From: Flavobacterium sp. 123
Lineage (GTDB): Bacteria; Bacteroidota; Bacteroidia; Flavobacteriales; Flavobacteriaceae
Direction of reading: 5' to 3'
NCBI RefSeq assembly: GCF_003634825.1
Contig: NZ_RBXD01000001.1
Location: 1,014,501 to 1,078,500 of the forward strand
DNA length: 64,000 nucleotides
Below are positions 1 to 7,080 of this stretch, piece after piece (the stretch's first letter is position 1; every line of letters starts with the position of its first letter). The notes under the pieces were generated by a model. It did not search any database. It saw nothing but the letters and a program-made list of their open reading frames with translations, and was not told the origin of the DNA. The position numbers and the translations under genes are program-made.

Positions 1-52
1 TTTTCAGACTCTCTTTAGTAAAGCTTCTATTAATTGGATATTGTGAATTCAT
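1..52 (-). CDS. Start of a truncated gene downstream of pstS, possibly a phosphate ABC transporter permease
   Basis: An ATG at 52-50 opens a minus-strand frame of 17 codons (begins MNSQYPINRS) with no stop before the window edge. It lies 87 bases downstream of pstS on the same strand, where pstC normally follows, so a permease is a guess from context. Too little protein is visible to recognise a family, and a chance open frame of this length cannot be excluded. Confidence 0.4.
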   Translation of the reverse strand, partial: MNSQYPINRSFTKESLK

Positions 53-91
53 TTATTTGAATTAAGAAATTCATATTTTTTTAAATACAAA

Positions 92-124
92 ATTATCCCT
101 AACCAGAAACCGGAAAGGGATAAT
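92..124 (-). terminator. Hairpin after pstS (terminator or attenuator)
   Basis: A perfect 9-bp inverted repeat (ATTATCCCT at 92-100, AGGGATAAT at 116-124) encloses a 15-base loop. On the minus strand it follows the pstS stop and is followed by a T-rich stretch. It may end most pstS transcripts while some read into the next gene. Confidence 0.6.
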
Positions 125-138
125 AGATTTGCTTTTTA

Positions 139-972
139 TTATTTTACAGGGAAGTAACCCACTGAAGTAATCAATTTTTGACCTTCTGGACTTAAAATCC
201 AATCAACGAATTTTTTAGTTTCTCCTGTTGGTCTAGATTTCAAATACATGTATAAGTATCTTGTGATAGGATATGTTTTGTTTTTGATTGTTTCAGCAGT
301 TGGATAAACTCCTGGAGTTTTATCATCTTTCTTTACTTTACAATCTTTAACTCCTTCTGCGTAAGCAGCACCACCGTATCCAATAGCATATTTATCTTTT
401 TTAACTGCATTTACAATTGCTGCAGTTCCAGGCAAAGTTTGACAACTTGGTGCATAATCTGTTTTTACAACATTGTCTTTGAAGAAAACAAATGTTCCAG
501 AGCTACTTTCTCTACCGTACAATCTAATTCCTGCATCAACTCCACCTACTTGTTTCCAGTTTGTGATTTTTCCAGAAAAGATATCTCCAATTTGTCTTAC
601 TGTAAGCTCAGAAACACCATTAGCTTTGTTTAAATAAACTGACAATCCGTCTTTTGCACAAGGAATTTCAATTCCAAGAGTGTTATATCTTTGTTTCAAT
701 TTATCAACTTCAGAAGCTTTCATTGGACGACTAGAGTTTGCAATATCTGTAGAACCATTGATTAATGCTGCAATACCTACTCCAGATCCACCACCAGTAA
801 CTTGAATTGTAGCTCCAGGGTTTTTTTGCATATATACTTCAGCCCATTTTTGAGATAAAATAACCATAGTATCAGAACCTTTAACTGTTATTTTATTCAA
901 TGTTGTAAATGAAAATCCTATTGTCATCACAACTAATAAGATTGCTGCTATTTTAATTTTTTTAGTTTTCAT
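139..972 (-). CDS. pstS: Phosphate ABC transporter, periplasmic phosphate-binding protein PstS
   Basis: A 277-residue PstS-type binding protein that captures phosphate in the periplasm for the Pst ABC importer. Residues 1-27 are a signal sequence (basic start, hydrophobic core). The mature part opens with GSDTM, followed by a glycine-rich SGVG loop, SSRPM, and GRESSSGT, the phosphate-contacting segments of the family. It ends in a typical C-terminal segment (SPEGQKLI). It lies 32 bases after an OprP-type porin and downstream of phoB/phoR-like genes on the same strand, so it is probably cotranscribed with the porin and induced by low phosphate. No oddities were seen. Confidence 0.92.
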   Translation of the reverse strand: MKTKKIKIAAILLVVMTIGFSFTTLNKITVKGSDTMVILSQKWAEVYMQKNPGATIQVTGGGSGVGIAALINGSTDIANSSRPMKASEVDKLKQRYNTLGIEIPCAKDGLSVYLNKANGVSELTVRQIGDIFSGKITNWKQVGGVDAGIRLYGRESSSGTFVFFKDNVVKTDYAPSCQTLPGTAAIVNAVKKDKYAIGYGGAAYAEGVKDCKVKKDDKTPGVYPTAETIKNKTYPITRYLYMYLKSRPTGETKKFVDWILSPEGQKLITSVGYFPVK

Positions 973-1004
973 TATTTTTTTATTAAGGTATATTTTTAAT
1001 TATT

Positions 1005-2306
1005 TTAGAACTTCGCTTGAATTCTTATTGTGAAAGTGTTATCTTTTTTATCTCTATTTAAGTAATCAGCTCCAACACCTGAATTAGTACTTTTTTCGTT
1101 TGTTGGCAATGAATATCCAAAATTGATTTTGATGTTATCATCATAAAAATACTGCCAAGAAAGTGCTAAAGTTGTATATTTTAAATCAGCCGCAGTAGTA
1201 ACTAAATTTCCAGCTAATTTTGAATTTGGATCAAATGAATCATAACGAGCGATTAATTGGTTTTTAACCCCGATGTTTTTAATGAATTGCACATAGAATC
1301 CTTTGAAATCTCTAAGACCATCAACTTTGAATTCTTTGTTATAATTTGCATAAGCACTGTTTTTCACCCCTGAAAGTGTTCCTGAGATATATTCCCCTTT
1401 TAAAGCTGCGCCACCTAAAATATCATAGTAGATTTGCATTTCAGCTCCAAACCATTTTTTGTCTAATTTATCCCCTACATTTACAGTTAAAGCTTCTCCA
1501 TTAACTCCAGTAAATCCTGTTAGTGTTGAACCTGAAAGAATTTCAGTTTTTCCAAAATACCCATGTCCTCCAAAATCAATTCCAAGACCAGAATTTGGTA
1601 ATTTTATAGAATATACCGCTCTAGCTATAACATCTTTATTGTTGTCAATATCTTTAACTTGGTTAGTAGTAGTTCCTTGAGCAAAGTTTCCATTTACTAC
1701 TGCTAATTGCAATTTCAAAGGGAAGTTGTATTTAGTATCAAAATTAGCTTCTAATTTTGCTCCTAATTCTTTTTCACCTGGATACAAAACACTCGCCATT
1801 CTTGTTCTTTCTAACATTTCCATAGATCCTGAAGAGTATTCAACCTCATAACTTGGTCTATCAAATTGTCCTAAAAATAAAGAGAATGTTTTTGACCAAC
1901 GGTCGTTTAAAACTACATAAGCATCTTTCAAAGAAACTTTATCGAAAGAGAAATCAGGTTGCAATACAAACTTTACTCCGTCAGTTGCTTCGTAAGCAAA
2001 TTTAATTCTAGCTCTTCTTAAATAAAATGAATTTGAAATTCCATCACGAGCTCCTGAAGCTTTCCAGCTATCATACATGTCATATTGGGCTTGGATATAT
2101 CCTGATACTTTAATTTTTGTCAATTTTCCTAGATCTGCATCTGAAGTAGCAAGTCTTTCTTCTAAGCCTGCAAATTTCATAGAGTGTTCGTCAACAGATT
2201 CTTTTAATGATTCGATACTAGCTGATTTTATTGTATCATTTTGCACGTCTTGTGCCTTAGCTACGAATGCGCCTAATAATAAAAACGCTACAGTAATTTT
2301 TTTCAT
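1005..2306 (-). CDS. Phosphate-selective porin of the OprO/OprP type
   Basis: A 433-residue outer-membrane porin expected to pass phosphate or other anions. The start is placed at 2306 (MKKITVAF), where a clean signal peptide ending in AKAQ begins; an upstream in-frame ATG at 2363 would add 19 residues that spoil it and would lie in the promoter. After the signal a short heptad-like segment (about residues 25-60) precedes a beta-barrel that starts near KVSGYIQAQYDMY and ends in a terminal Phe (RIQAKF), as outer-membrane proteins do. The next gene is pstS. Candidate Pho boxes lie just upstream. The substrate is inferred from family and neighbours. Confidence 0.88.
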   Translation of the reverse strand: MKKITVAFLLLGAFVAKAQDVQNDTIKSASIESLKESVDEHSMKFAGLEERLATSDADLGKLTKIKVSGYIQAQYDMYDSWKASGARDGISNSFYLRRARIKFAYEATDGVKFVLQPDFSFDKVSLKDAYVVLNDRWSKTFSLFLGQFDRPSYEVEYSSGSMEMLERTRMASVLYPGEKELGAKLEANFDTKYNFPLKLQLAVVNGNFAQGTTTNQVKDIDNNKDVIARAVYSIKLPNSGLGIDFGGHGYFGKTEILSGSTLTGFTGVNGEALTVNVGDKLDKKWFGAEMQIYYDILGGAALKGEYISGTLSGVKNSAYANYNKEFKVDGLRDFKGFYVQFIKNIGVKNQLIARYDSFDPNSKLAGNLVTTAADLKYTTLALSWQYFYDDNIKINFGYSLPTNEKSTNSGVGADYLNRDKKDNTFTIRIQAKF

Positions 2307-2336
2307 TCTTAGTTTTATTTGATTAATTTTCTGATG

Positions 2337-2414
2337 CAAAGATGCGGCAGCAATGTTAACCAAACGTTAAGATGATATTATGTTGTGAAGAAATAATTGT
2401 TACTCAATTGTTAT
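2337..2414 (-). promoter_or_regulatory. Candidate Pho-box promoter of the porin-pstS operon
   Basis: On the minus strand, TTAACG (2370-2365) and TTAACA (2359-2354) are direct repeats with an 11-bp period, the spacing used by PhoB/PhoP-type regulators. Nine bases further on is CATCTTTG (2344-2337), one mismatch from TAnnTTTG. A second pair of TGTTAY half-sites (plus strand, 2398 and 2409) is in the same 11-bp phase, 33 bp from 2365. The 17-bp segment 2398-2414 matches 15/17 to a segment upstream of phoB. Confidence 0.55.
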
Positions 2415-2462
2415 ACAAATTTGCTTTCGGCATAAAGTACCTAAAAACAAGAACAAAAGGGG

Positions 2463-3527
2463 TTAGTCTTTTTTGACCGCTTTATCAAGAGTGAAGGAAA
2501 ATTCAGAACCTATTCCAAATTCACTTTCTACATAAATTTTCTCTTTATGAGCCTCAATAATGTGTTTTACAATTGACAAACCTAATCCAGAGCCACCTTC
2601 AGAGCGAGAGCCGCTCTTGTCTACACGATAAAAACGTTCAAAAAGTCTCGGAATATTTTGCTTTTCTATTCCTTCCCCATTATCGCTTATTCTTACTAAG
2701 ACTTTTTTCTTAGTCAAATTAACAATTCCAACTTCTGTTAACCCACCTTCTTTACCATATTTAATGGAATTGACTATAAGGTTTTCAATTACTTGTTGGA
2801 TTTTATCTTTATCTCCTTTTACAAAGACAGGCTGGATATGATAGTTTTCAAATGCTAATGTAATCTTCTTTTTATCTGCCTTCATTTCTAATAAATCAAA
2901 GACATTTTGAATCAGCTCTACAATATCAAATTCGGAAAATTCCAAATTCAAATCTCCGACTTCGAGTTTAGTAATCATATCTAAATCTTCCACAATATAG
3001 ATTAATCGCTCTACTCCTTTTTCGGCACGTTTTAAATATTTTTTTCGAATGTTTTTGTCTTCCATCGCTCCATCGAGTAATGTAGACAAATAGCCTTGAA
3101 CCGTAAACAATGGTGTTTTTAATTCATGCGAAACATTTCCAAGAAATTCTCTGCGGTATTCTTCTCTAATTTGCAACATTTGAATTTCTAATTTCTTATC
3201 TGTAGCAAACTTTTTTACTTCTCGAGTAAGTGTCTCAAGATCTGTAGTTATAGGTTGATTAATAAACGAACTTGTCTCTAACAAAGAAACATCATCATAG
3301 ATTTTTTTTACCCGTCTGTAAATAAATCGTTCCACTCGATATTGCAGAACAAGGAAAGAGAAAATAGAAAAAATAAGAAAAAAAACAGACCCTAAAAAAA
3401 GGATGTTTTGGCTTTCGTATTTTGCCATAAATTTAAATAACAGCATTACAAATCCTGCTGCAAAAAGACTAACATATAGCGCTGATTTTACAGCAAACTT
3501 ATAGTTCTTTTTAAAATTTATTTTCAT
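2463..3527 (-). CDS. Sensor histidine kinase, PhoR-like
   Basis: A 354-residue membrane histidine kinase. Two hydrophobic helices (about 12-34 and 41-62) flank only a few polar residues, so the periplasmic part is tiny, as in PhoR. The HisKA box is SHELKTP with phospho-accepting H134. The ATPase part has an N box (ENLIVNSIKYG), DNGEGI, an F box (LFERFYRVD) and GSGLGLSIVKHI, all intact. It follows the phoB-like regulator by 78 bases and precedes the porin and pstS, which supports a role in phosphate sensing. There is no separate PAS or HAMP domain that I can recognise. Calling it PhoR is inference from context. Confidence 0.87.
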   Translation of the reverse strand: MKINFKKNYKFAVKSALYVSLFAAGFVMLLFKFMAKYESQNILFLGSVFFLIFSIFSFLVLQYRVERFIYRRVKKIYDDVSLLETSSFINQPITTDLETLTREVKKFATDKKLEIQMLQIREEYRREFLGNVSHELKTPLFTVQGYLSTLLDGAMEDKNIRKKYLKRAEKGVERLIYIVEDLDMITKLEVGDLNLEFSEFDIVELIQNVFDLLEMKADKKKITLAFENYHIQPVFVKGDKDKIQQVIENLIVNSIKYGKEGGLTEVGIVNLTKKKVLVRISDNGEGIEKQNIPRLFERFYRVDKSGSRSEGGSGLGLSIVKHIIEAHKEKIYVESEFGIGSEFSFTLDKAVKKD

Positions 3528-3605
3528 CTATTTTACCCCTAAACTTTTTAAGAAAGCAATCCATATAATTCCTTTCATTGATACGAAATACAAAGTATAT
3601 TTCTT

Positions 3606-4289
3606 TTAAACTTCAAATTTGTAGCCTACTCCTTTTATGGTTTTAAAAAGATCTTCTCCTATTTTTTCACGAAGTTTTCGAATGTGAACATCTATTGTTC
3701 TACCTCCAACAACAACTTCATTTCCCCAAACTTTATCCAAAATTTCTTCTCGTTTGAATACTTTTCCAGGCTTTGAAGCTAACAAATATAACAATTCAAA
3801 TTCTTTTCGAGGCAATGCAATCTCAATATTATCTTTTATGATTTTATATTCCTCACGGTTTATTTCAATACCGCCTACATTCAAAGTTTCACTATTTTGA
3901 TCTTGATCTTTTAATCTACGCAATAATGCTTTTACTTTACTAACTAATAATTTGGGTTTAATCGGCTTAGCAATATAATCATCAGCTCCCACATCAAATC
4001 CTGCAACTTGTGAATAATCTTCGCTTCTTGCAGTCAAAAAAGTAATAATTACATGATTTAGTTCTGGAATCTTTCTGATGTTCTCACAGGCTTCCATACC
4101 ATCCATTTCTGGCATCATGACATCCATTATGATAAGATCTGGAATTTCTTTTTTAGCTTTTATTATTGCTTCCTTGCCATTAGCCGCAGTAAAAATTTGA
4201 TATCCTTCTTGCGCAAGATTATATCCTACAATTTCTAACACATCTGGTTCATCATCAACTAGTAAGATTTTTGTGTTTCTTTTTTTCAT
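3606..4289 (-). CDS. Response regulator, OmpR/PhoB family
   Basis: A 227-residue two-component regulator. The receiver domain (about 4-120) has the acidic pair near residues 12-13, phospho-acceptor D56 in IMDVMMP, a conserved Thr in FLTAR, and Lys in IAKP. The C-terminal winged helix (about 132-226) contains LPRKEFELLYLLA and GRTIDVHIRKLREKIG, the OmpR-family recognition region. The start at 4289 (MKKRNTK) is preferred to the upstream ATG at 4346, whose 19 extra residues are unlike the family. It is the first gene of the phosphate cluster and has Pho-box-like repeats upstream, which suggests autoregulation. Confidence 0.9.
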   Translation of the reverse strand: MKKRNTKILLVDDEPDVLEIVGYNLAQEGYQIFTAANGKEAIIKAKKEIPDLIIMDVMMPEMDGMEACENIRKIPELNHVIITFLTARSEDYSQVAGFDVGADDYIAKPIKPKLLVSKVKALLRRLKDQDQNSETLNVGGIEINREEYKIIKDNIEIALPRKEFELLYLLASKPGKVFKREEILDKVWGNEVVVGGRTIDVHIRKLREKIGEDLFKTIKGVGYKFEV

Positions 4290-4334
4290 AATGTAACAAC
4301 AATAGTATGTTCGTATTTTAATGTAAATATAAAA

Positions 4335-4398
4335 CAAAAGCACCAAAGGTGTTAACTAGAGTTTAATAAGATAATAAATTGATAACAATTGTATAACA
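4335..4398 (-). promoter_or_regulatory. Candidate Pho-box promoter of the phoB-like gene (in the gap 4290-4621)
   Basis: The 332-base gap before phoB holds no gene. On the minus strand, TTAAAC (4366-4361) and TTAACA (4355-4350) are 11 bp apart. They lie seven bases upstream of TGCTTTTG (4342-4335), a one-mismatch -7 element. Further up, ATAACA repeats at 4382 and 4393 (period 11) form a 17-bp segment almost identical, in reverse, to 2398-2414. The rest of the gap (4399-4621) shows only AT-rich sequence and a weak -7 (TATCTTTA, 4596-4603) for the next plus-strand gene. Confidence 0.5.
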
Positions 4399-4621
4399 TA
4401 GCGTTTTTCATTTGAATTTTGCCAAAACCAAAACCCTATTACATATTAATTTTCTCAGTAAAATTAGATGTTGACAGCCGGCAACTGATTTTTTTAAATT
4501 TCAAGAACTAATTTCTTTTGAGTTACTACTCCTTCATAATCAACCCTTAGTATCGTGTTAAGAATCATTTGGCATACTATTTGAAATATTTTTTTTATCT
4601 TTACGTACCAAATCAAAGCTA

Positions 4622-4960
4622 ATGACAAAAAACTACTCTTACCTAATTATTGCATTGCTGTTTTTCTTTTCACTGAACCTACGTGCACAAGAAACTAAAC
4701 AGCAATCTAAACTGCAAGAAAACGCCTCGATTGAAGGCTTTAGCTTGTACCCGAACCCTGTGAGTAATGGCAAAGTATACATTACATCAAAAAATGATTT
4801 AGACAAAGAAATTCAAATTTTTGATGTTTTAGGAAAAAAAGTGCTTCAAACCATGTTGAGCTCAAAAGAACTAAATGTATCCAATCTTTCCCCCGGTGTA
4901 TACATTATAAAGATTAAAGAAGAAGAAGCATCGACAACAAGAAAACTTATCATTCGATAA
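4622..4960 (+). CDS. Small secreted protein consisting almost only of a T9SS type A sorting domain
   Basis: A 112-residue protein. Residues 1-22 are a signal peptide ending in LRAQ. After a short linker, residues 38-112 match the type IX secretion C-terminal signal (Por_Secre_tail, TIGR04183-like): LYPNPVSNGKVYI, then IQIFDVLGKKVLQ, LNVSNLSPGVYIIKI and a final TRKLIIR. Cargo proteins normally carry this domain after a large passenger; here there is essentially no passenger. It could be a decoy, a surface peptide or a remnant of a larger protein. It is monocistronic, ended by a strong terminator. Confidence 0.82.
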   Translation: MTKNYSYLIIALLFFFSLNLRAQETKQQSKLQENASIEGFSLYPNPVSNGKVYITSKNDLDKEIQIFDVLGKKVLQTMLSSKELNVSNLSPGVYIIKIKEEEASTTRKLIIR

Positions 4961-4976
4961 AAACATTCGATAAAAA
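4951..4976. repeat. Perfect 13-bp tandem duplication over the stop codon
   Basis: CATTCGATAAAAA occurs twice back to back (4951-4963 and 4964-4976). The first copy carries the last codons and TAA stop of the T9SS-domain gene; the second leads into its terminator. Confidence 0.9.
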
Positions 4977-5003
4977 GCCTCAAATTATTTTGAGGCTTTT
5001 TTT
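4972..5003 (+). terminator. Rho-independent terminator
   Basis: Stem GCCTCAAA (4977-4984) with TTTGAGGC (4989-4996), TTAT loop, preceded by an A run and followed by seven T. It ends the T9SS-domain gene. Confidence 0.9.
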
Positions 5004-5094
5004 ATAAATTGTCCCAAAAAAGACCGTTGCCATTCCTGATTATTTTCAATATGCATTCCATTTAATTTTAATTACTTTTGTAAAAAAATAATTC

Positions 5095-6075
5095 TTGATT
5101 ACTTCTACTGATATATTTACGATTACAAATCAAAAGCAATTTGAAAAAATAGCTTTGAAAGTCTTCCGTTTTCAATATGAAAATAATCCTGTATACCATG
5201 AATTCTGCGACTTTTTAAAAACTGATGTGCAAAAAGTAAAATCTATAATTCAGATTCCTTTTTTACCTATTCAATTTTTCAAAAGCCATTCTGTTGTTTC
5301 TAATTCAAATCCCGTTCAAGCCACATTTACAAGTAGCGGAACAACAGGAATGACTACAAGCAAACATATTGTGACTGATGTTTCTATGTATGAAGAAAGT
5401 TATCGCAAAGGATTTTCTCAGTTTTATGGAAATATTGAGAACTATGTAATTCTTGCTTTACTACCATCTTATCTAGAAAGAGAAGGTTCTTCTTTGATTT
5501 ATATGGTAGAAGATTTAATCCAATTATCAAATCATTCGGAAAGTGGATTCTATCTCAATAATCATGATGAACTTATCAAAAAATTAATTGATTTAGACCA
5601 AGCTGGACAAAATGTCATTCTGATTGGAGTTACTTATGCCTTATTGGATTTAATCGAAAAATCTTCTTTCAAATTACAAAACACCATTATTATGGAAACA
5701 GGTGGTATGAAAGGAAAACGCAAAGAAATGATTCGAGAAGAATTGCACGAACAACTTTGTCATGGTTTTGGAGTCCAAGCGATTCATTCAGAATACGGCA
5801 TGACTGAATTACTTTCTCAAGCATATTCTCTTGGTGAAGGTGTCTTTGAATGTCCTTCTTGGATGCAAATACTAATTCGTGATACAGAAGATGCTCTGAG
5901 CTATGTAACCGAAGGTAAAACGGGTGGAATTAACGTAATTGACTTAGCTAATATCAATTCTTGTTCTTTTATTGCCACACAAGATTTGGGTAAAAAAAAT
6001 GCAAACGGAACATTCGAAGTTTTAGGCCGTTTTGATAATTCTGATATCCGAGGTTGTAATTTAATGGTTTTATAA
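5095..6075 (+). CDS. LuxE/PaaK-family acyl-activating enzyme
   Basis: A 326-residue protein of the LuxE acyl-protein synthetase group within the adenylate-forming superfamily. It has the P-loop-like FTSSGTTGMTTSKH near residues 78-91, then an LPSYLEREGSSL segment, TGGMKGKRKEM, a SEYGMTELLSQAY adenylation motif near 236-248, and a C-terminal ATQDLGKK/LGRFDNSDIRGCN region. The start is TTG at 5095, 14 bases after a perfect -7 element (TACTTTTG, 5073-5080). No luxC, luxD or luciferase genes are nearby, so bioluminescence is not implied. The substrate is probably a carboxylic acid activated as an adenylate, but is unknown. It ends 11 bases before a convergent gene. Confidence 0.75.
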   Translation: MITSTDIFTITNQKQFEKIALKVFRFQYENNPVYHEFCDFLKTDVQKVKSIIQIPFLPIQFFKSHSVVSNSNPVQATFTSSGTTGMTTSKHIVTDVSMYEESYRKGFSQFYGNIENYVILALLPSYLEREGSSLIYMVEDLIQLSNHSESGFYLNNHDELIKKLIDLDQAGQNVILIGVTYALLDLIEKSSFKLQNTIIMETGGMKGKRKEMIREELHEQLCHGFGVQAIHSEYGMTELLSQAYSLGEGVFECPSWMQILIRDTEDALSYVTEGKTGGINVIDLANINSCSFIATQDLGKKNANGTFEVLGRFDNSDIRGCNLMVL

Positions 6076-6086
6076 ACCGTCTTTAA

Positions 6087-7040
6087 TTACTGAAAAGCAT
6101 ATGTGATTCCAACACCTAAAACTTGTTTCAACTGCGCTTTTGGCCCAACAGTAATCTGCTCTCCTCCTTTTTCTTCTCTAGCTTTTATATCATCATCATA
6201 CATGATTCGGGCGCCAATATTTGCTTTTACATATTGGTTTACTACCAAATCAAATAAAAGATCATAATCAACATCAATGTTTCCAAATTTATTGATATAA
6301 TCAGAATACAAGCTCACTTTATTTACCATGTTTATATTCTTAACAATTTCTTTTTTATAGAAACTTGTTATCAGCATTCCTAATTCCATTTTTGATTTTT
6401 TACCCAAAGAAATCAAATTCCCATTCAAATCATATTGTGCTTTATTAACCCCAAAAGCACCCTGATTAGCTAATCTTTGATCTAAAACTAAGGTTGTTTT
6501 GAAAGTAAAAGGAGAAAAATAAAATATTCTATTCTTTTCTTTATTTGCATTTTCCGCTCCCACACCCATAAATACATAAGCTGGCGCAAAAGGCTTTGAA
6601 ATTGCTATTTCTTTATTAGGATAAGCGTATCCATTAGTGAACTGTGTATTAAAATTAAACTTAGCAGAATGATACCAGTTTGTTATCGTATCTTTTCTGT
6701 AACCAAAGGTTGAGTTAAAATGAATTGCATCGTCTGTTTTTCGCATTTCAAGTCCATCTTGCTTATTCAAACCATATCGAATTATAAGTTCATTTACCCA
6801 TTTGCGATTTTTTTTGGCATATATTCTAGAAAAATCTCCTTTCACCAATCCTGAAACTGAACTTGTTCCTCCGGCACTCCAATTGACAAAAGCAATTTCA
6901 GAAATATCAAAACCAAGCTGATTTTTTTTAGTCCAAGGAGAAAGTGTATCTGGTGTTTTAGGATTTACAACTTCTTGTGAAAAACCTAGGTTGCAAATTA
7001 TAAATAAGACAAATGTAAAAACGAAAGAGGATAACTTCAT
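6087..7040 (-). CDS. DUF3078 domain outer-membrane protein
   Basis: A 317-residue protein with an N-terminal signal peptide (to about LGFSQ, residue 22). The rest is rich in alternating aromatic and polar residues. The opening NQLGFDISEIAFVNWSAGGTSS segment, with its conserved W-x-AGG, is the DUF3078 signature of Bacteroidetes. The repeated amphipathic strands and the last residues (VGITYAFQ) suggest a beta-barrel or surface beta-sheet in the outer membrane. Function is unknown. It lies between a convergent LuxE-like gene and dxs on the same strand, 40 bases downstream, so it may be read from the dxs promoter. Confidence 0.8.
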   Translation of the reverse strand: MKLSSFVFTFVLFIICNLGFSQEVVNPKTPDTLSPWTKKNQLGFDISEIAFVNWSAGGTSSVSGLVKGDFSRIYAKKNRKWVNELIIRYGLNKQDGLEMRKTDDAIHFNSTFGYRKDTITNWYHSAKFNFNTQFTNGYAYPNKEIAISKPFAPAYVFMGVGAENANKEKNRIFYFSPFTFKTTLVLDQRLANQGAFGVNKAQYDLNGNLISLGKKSKMELGMLITSFYKKEIVKNINMVNKVSLYSDYINKFGNIDVDYDLLFDLVVNQYVKANIGARIMYDDDIKAREEKGGEQITVGPKAQLKQVLGVGITYAFQ

Positions 7041-7080
7041 TATAAAAAAATTTGATTTAGGATGTGCAAAATTATTATTT

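Noticed and set aside
5095..6075. Bioluminescence locus
   Set aside because: Only a LuxE-like protein is present; luxA, B, C and D are absent around it.
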